Shown here: in pieces, positions 1 to 8,900 of the stretch
Numbering within the stretch: position 1 is the first letter of the stretch
Layout: every line of letters begins with the position of its first letter
Source: Limanda limanda
Lineage: Eukaryota; Chordata; Actinopteri; Pleuronectiformes; Pleuronectidae
NCBI RefSeq assembly: GCF_963576545.1
Contig: NW_026870532.1
Coordinates: 124,001 to 188,000 of the forward strand
Length of the DNA: 64,000 bases
Direction of reading: 5' to 3'
Translations under genes and position numbers: made by a program
The notes under the pieces: model-generated
What the model was told of the DNA's origin: nothing
Database searches by the model: none
What the model saw: only the letters and a program-made list of their open reading frames with translations

Positions 1-151
1 CCCTAACCCTTCCGAAAGTCGGAGAAGCTCAAGGATGGTACCGATCGATGCGCGCTACCCCATTTAGTGGGGGTAGAGCCTACTTGCAAGTCTCTCCGAC
101 CTTCACAAAAAAAGTTATTCAAGAATATCTCTTTCTCCTATGTGCTTTCAT

Positions 152-172
152 CCCTAACCCTAACCCTAACCC
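152..172 (-). repeat. Embedded telomeric tract, representative (TTAGGG strand on minus)
   Basis: Three CCCTAA hexamers followed by CCC give four C3 runs, so the minus strand carries four GGG runs separated by TTA. That is the minimum for one intramolecular G-quadruplex of the human-telomere type (established property of this motif; not tested here). The same tract recurs in each of the 263 long A monomers. The minus strand is the G-rich strand throughout the window. No A monomer has four or more hexamers. Confidence 0.93.
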
Positions 173-173
173 T

Positions 174-186
174 TCCGAAAGTCGGA
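174..186. other. A-core short inverted repeat TCCGA/TCGGA
   Basis: TCCGA at 174-178 and TCGGA at 182-186 are perfect reverse complements around an AAG loop, directly after the telomeric tract. The element recurs in almost every A monomer. Rare changes disturb it: TTCCAAAAGTC near 31158, 31639, 35645 and 38532, and a G-to-A change giving GTCAGAG near 59546. The changed base in GTCGGAAAAG near 24419 and 26989 lies just outside the stem. No function is claimed. Confidence 0.6.
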
Positions 187-249
187 GAAGCTCAAGGATG
201 GTACCGATCGATGCGCGCAACCCCATTTAGTGGGGGTAGAGCCTACTTG

Positions 250-293
250 CAAGTCTCTCCGACCTTCACAAAAAAAGTTATTCAAGAATATCT
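250..293 (+). repeat. Shared 44-bp box at the 3' end of both monomer types (A copy)
   Basis: The last 44 bp of the core, from CAAGTCTCTCCGACC through the A7 tract to AAGAATATCT, have an identical consensus in A (250-293) and B (405-448), although the preceding 78 bp differ at 23 sites. The box recurs roughly every 155-163 bp, about 398 times. It is not invariant in single copies: GTTATT becomes GTAATT in 11 A monomers and TCCGACC becomes TCAGACC or TCAAACC in 12 A monomers, all 23 directly before a B. It could be a protein-binding box, a recombination or nucleosome-phasing segment, or simply the newest exchange tract between A and B. Confidence 0.85.
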
Positions 294-448
294 CCTCAGA
301 TTTGGGGGAATTTCGTCGGTCGACCTCTTCCGAAGGTCGTACAAGCTCGGGGATGGTACCAATCGATCCGCAGGACCCAAATTAGTCCAGATGCAACCAC
401 TTTCCAAGTCTCTCCGACCTTCACAAAAAAAGTTATTCAAGAATATCT
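294..448 (+). repeat. Monomer B, representative copy (155 bp)
   Basis: B begins with a 33-bp linker (294-326, CCTCAGATTTGGGGGAATTT onward) that has no visible similarity to the A linker and no telomeric hexamer. It continues with a 122-bp core (327-448) that aligns without gaps to the A core. My alignment shows 23 mismatches in 122 positions, all in the first 78, whereas the last 44 bp (405-448) have the same consensus as A. The core therefore shares ancestry with A, but the linker was replaced. There are 111 copies, each flanked by A on both sides. Seven copies carry one extra T in the linker and are 156 bp long. Confidence 0.95.
321..339. other. B linker/core junction inverted repeat
   Basis: CGACCT at 321-326 and AGGTCG at 334-339 are reverse complements around a 7-nt CTTCCGA loop. 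The element spans the junction between the B-specific linker and the A-like core, and is present in nearly all B copies. Five or more B copies carry CTTTTCC in place of CTCTTCC (near 32270, 39164, 58409, 62746 and 63539) and some carry CTCTTTCG (near 31308, 31789 and 60815). Confidence 0.6.
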
Positions 449-535
449 CTTTCTCCTATGTGCTTTCATCCCTAACCCTAACCCTAACCCTTCCGAAAGT
501 CGGAGAAGCTCAAGGATGGTACCGATCGATGCGCG

Positions 536-557
536 CTACCCCATTTAGTGGGGGTAG
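536..557. other. A-core inverted repeat (7-bp stem, 8-nt loop), representative
   Basis: CTACCCC at 536-542 is the exact reverse complement of GGGGTAG at 551-557, with ATTTAGTG as the loop. It lies in the part of the core where A and B differ most; B has lost the symmetry. The stem is polymorphic: the GCAACCCC form (mainly in A before B), the GGGGGCAG form (for example near 4893, 5376, 13396 and 24307) and the GGGAGTAG form (near 6181, 17098 and 52042) each break one pair. The loop supplies the TAG that ends most repeat-derived open frames. Confidence 0.75.
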
Positions 558-3500
558 AGCCTACTTGCAAGTCTCTCCGACCTTCACAAAAAAAGTTATT
601 CAAGAATATCTCTTTCTCCTATGTGCTTTCATCCCTAACCCTAACCCTAACCCTTCCGAAAGTCGGAGAAGCTCAAGGATGGTACCGATCGATGCGCGCT
701 ACCCCATTTAGTGGGGGTAGAGCCTACTTGCAAGTCTCTCCGACCTTCACAAAAAAAGTTATTCAAGAATATCTCCTCAGATTTGGGGGAATTTCGTCGG
801 TCGACCTCTTCCGAAGGTCGTACAAGCTCGGGGATGGTACCAATCGATCCGCAGGACCCAAATTAGTCCAGATGCAACCACTTTCCAAGTCTCTCCGACC
901 TTCACAAAAAAAGTTATTCAAGAATATCTCTTTCTCCTATGTGCTTTCATCCCTAACCCTAACCCTAACCCTTCCGAAAGTCGGAGAAGCTCAAGGATGG
1001 TACCGATCGATGCGCGCTACCCCATTTAGTGGGGGTAGAGCCTACTTGCAAGTCTCTCCGACCTTCACAAAAAAAGTTATTCAAGAATATCTCTTTCTCC
1101 TATGTGCTTTCATCCCTAACCCTAACCCTAACCCTTCCGAAAGTCGGAGAAGCTCAAGGATGGTACCGATCGATGCGCGCAACCCCATTTAGTGGGGGTA
1201 GAGCCTACTTGCAAGTCTCTCCGACCTTCACAAAAAAAGTTATTCAAGAATATCTCCTCAGATTTGGGGGAATTTCGTCGGTCGACCTCTTCCGAAGGTC
1301 GTACAAGCTCGGGGATGGTACCAATCGATCCGCAGGACCCAAATTAGTCCAGATGCAACCACTTTCCAAGTCTCTCCGACCTTCACAAAAAAAGTTATTC
1401 AAGAATATCTCTTTCTCCTATGTGCTTTCATCCCTAACCCTAACCCTAACCCTTCCGAAAGTCGGAGAAGCTCAAGGATGGTACCGATCGATGCGCGCTA
1501 CCCCATTTAGTGGGGGTAGAGCCTACTTGCAAGTCTCTCCGACCTTCACAAAAAAAGTTATTCAAGAATATCTCTTTCTCCTATGTGCTTTCATCCCTAA
1601 CCCTAACCCTAACCCTTCCGAAAGTCGGAGAAGCTCAAGGATGGTACCGATCGATGCGCGCTACCCCATTTAGTGGGGGTAGAGCCTACTTGCAAGTCTC
1701 TCCGACCTTCACAAAAAAAGTTATTCAAGAATATCTCCTCAGATTTGGGGGAATTTCGTCGGTCGACCTCTTCCGAAGGTCGTACAAGCTCGGGGATGGT
1801 ACCAATCGATCTGCAGGACCCAAATTAGTCCAGATGCAACCACTTTCCAAGTCTCTCCGACCTTCACAAAAAAAGTTATTCAAGAATATCTCTTTCTCCT
1901 ATGTGCTTTCATCCCTAACCCTAACCCTAACCCTTCCGAAAGTCGGAGAAGCTCAAGGATGGTACCGATCGATGCGCGCTACCCCATTTAGTGGGGGTAG
2001 AGCCTACTTGCAAGTCTCTCCGACCTTCACAAAAAAAGTTATTCAAGAATATCTCTTTCTCCTATGTGCTTTCATCCCTAACCCTAACCCTAACCCTTCC
2101 GAAAGTCGGAGAAGCTCAAGGATGGTACCGATCGATGCGCGCAACCCCATTTAGTGGGGGTAGAGCCTACTTGCAAGTCTCTCCGACCTTCACAAAAAAA
2201 GTTATTCAAGAATATCTCCTCAGATTTGGGGGAATTTCGTCGGTCGACCTCTTCCGAAGGTCGTACAAGCTCGGGGATGGTACCAATCGATCCGCAGGAC
2301 CCAAATTAGTCCAGATGCAACCACTTTCCAAGTCTCTCCGACCTTCACAAAAAAAGTTATTCAAGAATATCTCTTTCTCCTATGTGCTTTCATCCCTAAC
2401 CCTAACCCTAACCCTTCCGAAAGTCGGAGAAGCTCAAGGATGGTACCGATCGATGCGCGCTACCCCATTTAGTGGGGGTAGAGCCTACTTGCAAGTCTCT
2501 CCGACCTTCACAAAAAAAGTTATTCAAGAATATCTCTTTCTCCTATGTGCTTTCATCCCTAACCCTAACCCTAACCCTTCCGAAAGTCGGAGAAGCTCAA
2601 GGATGGTACCGATCGATGCGCGCTACCCCATTTAGTGGGGGTAGAGCCTACTTGCAAGTCTCTCCGACCTTCACAAAAAAAGTTATTCAAGAATATCTCC
2701 TCAGATTTGGGGGAATTTCGTCGGTCGACCTCTTCCGAAGGTCGTACAAGCTCGGGGATGGTACCAATCGATCTGCAGGACCCAAATTAGTCCAGATGCA
2801 ACCACTTTCCAAGTCTCTCCGACCTTCACAAAAAAAGTTATTCAAGAATATCTCTTTCTCCTATGTGCTTTCATCCCTAACCCTAACCCTAACCCTTCCG
2901 AAAGTCGGAGAAGCTCAAGGATGGTACCGATCGATGCGCGCTACCCCATTTAGTGGGGGTAGAGCCTACTTGCAAGTCTCTCCGACCTTCACAAAAAAAG
3001 TTATTCAAGAATATCTCCTCAGATTTGGGGGAATTTCGTCGGTCGACCTCTTCCGAAGGTCGTACAAGCTCGGGGATGGTACCAATCGATCCGCAGGACC
3101 CAAATTAGTCCAGATGCAACCACTTTCCAAGTCTCTCCGACCTTCACAAAAAAAGTTATTCAAGAATATCTCTTTCTCCTATGTGCTTTCATCCCTAACC
3201 CTAACCCTAACCCTTCCGAAAGTCGGAGAAGCTCAAGGATGGTACCGATCGATGCGCGCTACCCCATTTAGTGGGGGTAGAGCCTACTTGCAAGTCTCTC
3301 CGACCTTCACAAAAAAAGTTATTCAAGAATATCTCTTTCTCCTATGTGCTTTCATCCCTAACCCTAACCCTAACCCTTCCGAAAGTCGGAGAAGCTCAAA
3401 GATGGTACCGATCGATGCGCGCTACCCCATTTAGTGGGGGTAGAGCCTACTTGCAAGTCTCTCCGACCTTCACAAAAAAAGTTATTCAAGAATATCTCTT

Positions 3501-3823
3501 TCTCCTATGTGCTTTCATCCCTAACCCTAACCCTAACCCTTCCGAAAGTCGGAGAAGCTCAAGGATGGTACTGATCGATGCGCGCTACCCCATTTAGTGG
3601 GGGTAGAGCCTACTTGCAAGTCTCTCCGACCTTCACAAAAAAAGTTATTCAAGAATATCTCTTTCTCCTATGTGCTTTCATCCCTAACCCTAACCCTAAC
3701 CCTTCCGAAAGTCGGAGAAGCTCAAGGATGGTACTGATCGATGCGCGCAACCCCATTTAGTGGGGGTAGAGCCTACTTGCAAGTCTCTCCGACCTTCACA
3801 AAAAAAGTTATTCAAGAATATCT

Positions 3824-3979
3824 CCTCAGATTTTGGGGGAATTTCGTCGGTCGACCTCTTCCGAAGGTCGTACAAGCTCGGGGATGGTACCAATCGATCT
3901 GCAGGACCCAAATTAGTCCAGATGCAACCACTTTCCAAGTCTCTCCGACCTTCACAAAAAAAGTTATTCAAGAATATCT
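3824..3979 (+). repeat. Marker B' (156 bp, extra T), copy 1 of 7
   Basis: The linker reads CAGATTTTGGGGG with four T instead of three, and the core carries ATCTGCAGG instead of ATCCGCAGG. Seven B units share both changes: 3824-3979, 14741-14896, 37850-38005, 42180-42335, 47468-47623, 51782-51937 and 54347-54502. All follow two A with GTACTGATC. In six of the seven a run of exactly four A precedes B'; the seventh follows five. These seven are the only B copies of 156 bp, and they mark copies of one ancestral segment. Confidence 0.88.
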
Positions 3980-4460
3980 CTTTCTCCTATGTGCTTTCAT
4001 CCCTAACCCTAACCCTAACCCTTCCGAAAGTCGGAGAAGCTCAAGGATGGTACCGATCGATGCGCGCTACCCCATTTAGTGGGGGTAGAGCCTACTTGCA
4101 AGTCTCTCCGACCTTCACAAAAAAAGTTATTCAAGAATATCTCTTTCTCCTATGTGCTTTCATCCCTAACCCTAACCCTAACCCTTCCGAAAGTCGGAGA
4201 AGCTCAAGGATGGTACCGATCGATGCGCGCAACCCCATTTAGTGGGGGTAGAGCCTACTTGCAAGTCTCTCCGACCTTCACAAAAAAAGTTATTCAAGAA
4301 TATCTCCTCAGATTTGGGGGAATTTCGTCGGTCGACCTCTTCCGAAGGTCGTACAAGCTCGGGGATGGTACCAATCGATCCGCAGGACCCAAATTAGTCC
4401 AGATGCAACCACTTTCCAAGTCTCTCCGACCTTCACAAAAAAAGTTATTCAAGAATATCT

Positions 4461-5921
4461 CTTTCTCCTATGTGCTTTCATCCCTAACCCTAACCCTAAC
4501 CCTTCCGAAAGTCGGAGAAGCTCAAGGATGGTACCGATCGATGCGCGCTACCCCATTTAGTGGGGGTAGAGCCTACTTGCAAGTCTCTCCGACCTTCACA
4601 AAAAAAGTTATTCAAGAATATCTCTTTCTCCTATGTGCTTTCATCCCTAACCCTAACCCTAACCCTTCCGAAAGTCGGAGAAGCTCAAGGATGGTACCGA
4701 TCGATGCGCGCTACCCCATTTAGTGGGGGTAGAGCCTACTTGCAAGTCTCTCCGACCTTCACAAAAAAAGTTATTCAAGAATATCTCTTTCTCCTATGTG
4801 CTTTCATCCCTAACCCTAACCCTAACCCTTCCGAAAGTCGGAGAAGCTCAAGGATGGTACCGATCGATGCGCGCTACCCCATTTAGTGGGGGCAGAGCCT
4901 ACTTGCAAGTCTCTCCGACCTTCACAAAAAAAGTTATTCAAGAATATCTCTTTCTCCTATGTGCTTTCATCCCTAACCCTAACCCTAACCCTTCCGAAAG
5001 TCGGAGAAGCTCAAGGATGGTACCGATCGATGCGCGCTACCCCATTTAGTGGGGGTAGAGCCTACTTGCAAGTCTCTCCGACCTTCACAAAAAAAGTTAT
5101 TCAAGAATATCTGTTTCTCCTATGTGCTTTCATCCCTAACCCTAACCCTAACCCTTCCGAAAGTCGGAGAAGCTCAAGGATGGTACCGATCGATGCGCGC
5201 TACCCCATTTAGTGGGGGTAGAGCCTACTTGCAAGTCTCTCCGACCTTCACAAAAAAAGTTATTCAAGAATATCTCTTTCTCCTATGTGCTTTCATCCCT
5301 AACCCTAACCCTTCCGAAAGTCGGAGAAGCTCAAGGATGGTACCGATCGATGCGCGCTACCCCATTTAGTGGGGGCAGAGCCTACTTGCAAGTCTCTCCG
5401 ACCTTCACAAAAAAAGTTATTCAAGAATATCTCTTTCTCCTATGTGCTTTCATCCCTAACCCTAACCCTAACCCTTCCGAAAGTCGGAGAAGCTCAAGGA
5501 TGGTACCGATCGATGCGCGCTACCCCATTTAGTGGGGGTAGAGCCTACTTGCAAGTCTCTCCGACCTTCACAAAAAAAGTTATTCAAGAATTTCTGTTTC
5601 TCCTATGTGCTTTCATCCCTAACCCTAACCCTAACCCTTCCGAAAGTCGGAGAAGCTCAAGGATGGTACCGATCGATGCGCGCTACCCCATTTAGTGGGG
5701 GTAGAGCCTACTTGCAAGTCTCTCCGACCTTCACAAAAAAAGTTATTCAAGAATATCTCTTTCTCCTATGTGCTTTCATCCCTAACCCTAACCCTAACCC
5801 TTCCGAAAGTCGGAGAAGCTCAAGGATGGTACCGATCGATGCGCGCAACCCCATTTAGTGGGGGTAGAGCCTACTTGCAAGTCTCTCCGACCTTCACAAA
5901 AAAAGTTATTCAAGAATATCT
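4461..5921 (+). repeat. Longest B-free run: nine consecutive A
   Basis: Nine A monomers (eight of 163 bp and one of 157 bp; total 1,461 bp) lie between two B units. Elsewhere the usual spacing is two A per B. The run carries private variants such as GGGGGCAG (4893, 5376), ATCTGTTTCTCC (5109) and AATTTCTG (5589). The same run, with the same variants, recurs at 15378-16838 as part of the 10.9-kb duplication, so it represents one expansion that was later copied. Confidence 0.9.
5297..5311 (-). repeat. Short telomeric tract (two hexamers), first of 24
   Basis: In this A monomer one hexamer is missing, giving a 157-bp unit. I find 24 such units, with tracts near 5.30, 7.23, 10.60, 10.91, 16.21, 18.14, 19.91, 21.51, 21.82, 25.03, 27.28, 29.86, 33.06, 34.34, 43.49, 44.12, 48.77, 49.41, 50.85, 51.49, 53.25, 53.73, 58.08 and 63.21 kb. 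They leave only three GGG runs on the minus strand, one too few for a single intramolecular quadruplex. Many are copies of one another inside larger duplications, so the number of independent deletion events is smaller than 24. Confidence 0.9.
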
Positions 5922-8900
5922 CCTCAGATTTGGGGGAATTTCGTCGGTCGACCTCTTCCGAAGGTCGTACAAGCTCGGGGATGGTACCAATCGATCCGCA
6001 GGACCCAAATTAGTCCAGATGCAACCACTTTCCAAGTCTCTCCGACCTTCACAAAAAAAGTTATTCAAGAATATCTCTTTCTCCTATGTGCTTTCATCCC
6101 TAACCCTAACCCTAACCCTTCCGAAAGTCGGAGAAGCTCAAGGATGGTACCGATCGATGCGCGCTACCCCATTTAGTGGGAGTAGAGCCTACTTGCAAGT
6201 CTCTCCGACCTTCACAAAAAAAGTTATTCAAGAATATCTCTTTCTCCTATGTGCTTTCATCCCTAACCCTAACCCTAACCCTTCCGAAAGTCGGAGAAGC
6301 TCAAGGATGGTACCGATCGATGCGCGCAACCCCATTTAGTGGGGGTAGAGCCTACTTGCAAGTCTCTCCGACCTTCACAAAAAAAGTTATTCAAGAATAT
6401 CTCCTCAGATTTGGGGGAATTTCGTCGGTCGACCTCTTCCGAAGGTCGTACAAGCTCGGGGATGGTACCAATCGATCCGCAGGACCCAAATTAGTCCAGA
6501 TGCAACCACTTTCCAAGTCTCTCCGACCTTCACAAAAAAAGTTATTCAAGAATATCTCTTTCTCCTATGTGCTTTCATCCCTAACCCTAACCCTAACCCT
6601 TCCGAAAGTCGGAGAAGCTCAAGGATGGTACCGATCGATGCGCGCTACCCCATTTAGTGGGGGTAGAGCCTACTTGCAAGTCTCTCCGACCTTCACAAAA
6701 AAAGTTATTCAAGAATATCTCTTTCTCCTATGTGCTTTCATCCCTAACCCTAACCCTAACCCTTCCGAAAGTCGGAGAAGCTCCAGGATGGTACCGATCG
6801 ATGCGCGCTACCCCATTTAGTGGGGGTAGAGCCTACTTGCAAGTCTCTCCGACCTTCACAAAAAAAGTTATTCAAGAATATCTCCTCAGATTTGGGGGAA
6901 TTTCGTCGGTCGACCTCTTCCGAAGGTCGTACAAGCTCGGGGATGGTACCAATCGATCCGCAGGACACAAATTAGTCCAGATGCAACCACTTTCCAAGTC
7001 TCTCCGACCTTCACAAAAAAAGTTATTCAAGAATATCTCTTTCTCCTATGTGCTTTCATCCCTAACCCTAACCCTAACCCTTCCGAAAGTCGGAGAAGCT
7101 CAAGGATGGTACCGATCGATGCGCGCTACCCCATTTAGTGGGGGTAGAGCCTACTTGCAAGTCTCTCCGACCTTCACAAAAAAAGTTATTCAAGAATATC
7201 TCTTTCTCCTATGTGCTTTCATCCCTAACCCTAACCCTTCCGAAAGTCGGAGAAGCTCAAGGATGGTACCGATCGATGCGCGCAACCCCATTTAGTGGGG
7301 GTAGAGCCTACTTGCAAGTCTCTCCGACCTTCACAAAAAAAGTTATTCAAGAATATCTCCTCAGATTTGGGGGAATTTCGTCGGTCGACCTCTTCCGAAG
7401 GTCGTACAAGCTCGGGGATGGTACCAATCGATCCGCAGGACCCAAATTAGTCCAGATGCAACCACTTTCCAAGTCTCTCCGACCTTCACAAAAAAAGTTA
7501 TTCAAGAATATCTCTTTCTCCTATGTGCTTTCATCCCTAACCCTAACCCTAACCCTTCCGAAAGTCGGAGAAGCTCAAAGATGGTACCGATCGATGCGCG
7601 CTACCCCATTTAGTGGGGGTAGAGCCTACTTGCAAGTCTCTCCGACCTTCACAAAAAAAGTTATTCAAGAATATCTCTTTCTCCTATGTGCTTTCATCCC
7701 TAACCCTAACCCTAACCCTTCCGAAAGTCGGAGAAGCTCAAGGATGGTACCGATCGATGCGCGCTACCCCATTTAGTGGGGGTAGAGCCTACTTGCAAGT
7801 CTCTCCGACCTTCACAAAAAAAGTTATTCAAGAATATCTCTTTCTCCTATGTGCTTTCATCCCTAACCCTAACCCTAACCCTTCCGAAAGTCGGAGAAGC
7901 TCAAGGATGGTACCGATCGATGCGCGCTACCACATTTAGTGGGGGTAGAGCCTACTTGCAAGTCTCTCCGACCTTCACAAAAAAAGTTATTCAAGAATAT
8001 CTCTTTCTCCTATGTGCTTTCATCCCTAACCCTAACCCTAACCCTTCCGAAAGTCGGAGAAGCTCAAGGATGGTACCGATCGATGCGCGCAACCCCATTT
8101 AGTGGGGGTAGAGCCTACTTGCAAGTCTCTCCGACCTTCACAAAAAAAGTAATTCAAGAATATCTCCTCAGATTTGGGGGAATTTCGTCGGTTGACCTCT
8201 TCCGAAGGTCGTACAAGCTCGGGGATGGTACCAATCGATCCGCAGGACCCAAATTAGTCCAGATGCAACCACTTTCCAAGTCTCTCCGACCTTCACAAAA
8301 AAAGTTATTCAAGAATATCTCTTTCTCCTATGTGCTTTCATCCCTAACCCTAACCCTAACCCTTCCGAAAGTCGGAGAAGCTCAAGGATGGTACCGATCG
8401 ATGCGCGCTACCCCATTTAGTGGGGGTAGAGCCTACTTGCAAGTCTCTCCGACCTTCACAAAAAAAGTTATTCAAGAATATCTCTTTCTCCTATGTGCTT
8501 TCATCCCTAACCCTAACCCTAACCCTTCCGAAAGTCGGAGAAGCTCAAGGATGGTACCGATCGATGCGCGCTACCCCATTTAGTGGGGGTAGAGCCTACT
8601 TGCAAGTCTCTCCGACCTTCACAAAAAAAGTTATTCAAGAATATCTCCTCAGATTTGGGGGAATTTCGTCGGTCGACCTCTTCCGAAGGTCGTACAAGCT
8701 CGGGGATGGTACCAATCGATCCGCAGGACACAAATTAGTCCAGATGCAACCACTTTCCAAGTCTCTCCGACCTTCACAAAAAAAGTTATTCAAGAATATC
8801 TCTTTCTCCTATGTGCTTTCATCCCTAACCCTAACCCTAACCCTTCCGAAAGTCGGAGAAGCTCAAGGATGGTACCGATCGATGCGCGCTACCCCATTTA

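Larger units (their letters stand above)
131..293 (+). repeat. Monomer A, representative copy (163 bp)
   Basis: The unit has three parts: a 21-bp leader starting CTTTCTCCTATG and ending TTTCAT (131-151), a telomeric tract of three CCCTAA plus CC (152-171), and a 122-bp core from CTTCCGAAAG to AAGAATATCT (172-293). The core contains a short inverted repeat (174-186), a run of overlapping palindromes (GGTACC, CGATCG, ATCGAT, then GCGCGC), a C4/G5 inverted repeat around ATTTAG, and an A7 tract. There are 287 complete copies in the window. This copy stands directly before a B and carries the GCAACCCC form instead of GCTACCCC, a variant found mostly in A monomers next to B. The boundary between monomers is a convention; it was set where the A and B linkers begin to differ. 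Confidence 0.95.
1..2479 (+). repeat. Regular AAB region with 962-bp alternation
   Basis: The basic period is 481 bp (A, A, B). Two successive 481-bp units differ at linked sites: the A before B alternates between GCAACCCC (near 214, 1172, 2133) and GCTACCCC (near 696, 1658, 2614), and from about 1.8 kb the B following the GCTACCCC form carries CTGCAGG instead of CCGCAGG (1810, 2771). This gives a weak 962-bp period. The window opens inside an A monomer, 33 bp short of its start. No gene is seen here. Confidence 0.85.

Noticed and set aside
32..51. GGTACC/CGATCG/ATCGAT palindrome cluster as an operator or origin element
   Set aside because: It recurs in nearly every monomer with no adjacent gene, and overlapping palindromes alone are weak evidence for a site.
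152..172. True chromosome terminus
   Set aside because: Telomeric tracts are only two or three hexamers long and are embedded in satellite throughout; no long pure hexamer run occurs in the window.
294..326. CENP-B-box-like motif in the B linker (ATTTCGTCGGTCGACC)
   Set aside because: It has TTCG but lacks the required A and CGGG at the following positions of the CENP-B box, so the match is not real.
294..448. B linker as the footprint of an inserted mobile element
   Set aside because: The 33-bp linker replaces the A linker instead of interrupting it, and I see no target-site duplication or terminal inverted repeats.
3696..3971. Minus-strand open frame of 91 codons, recurring at every marker B'
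   Set aside because: It is opened by the one-base insertion in B' and spans A and B cores without recognisable protein features; it is a shadow of the repeat.
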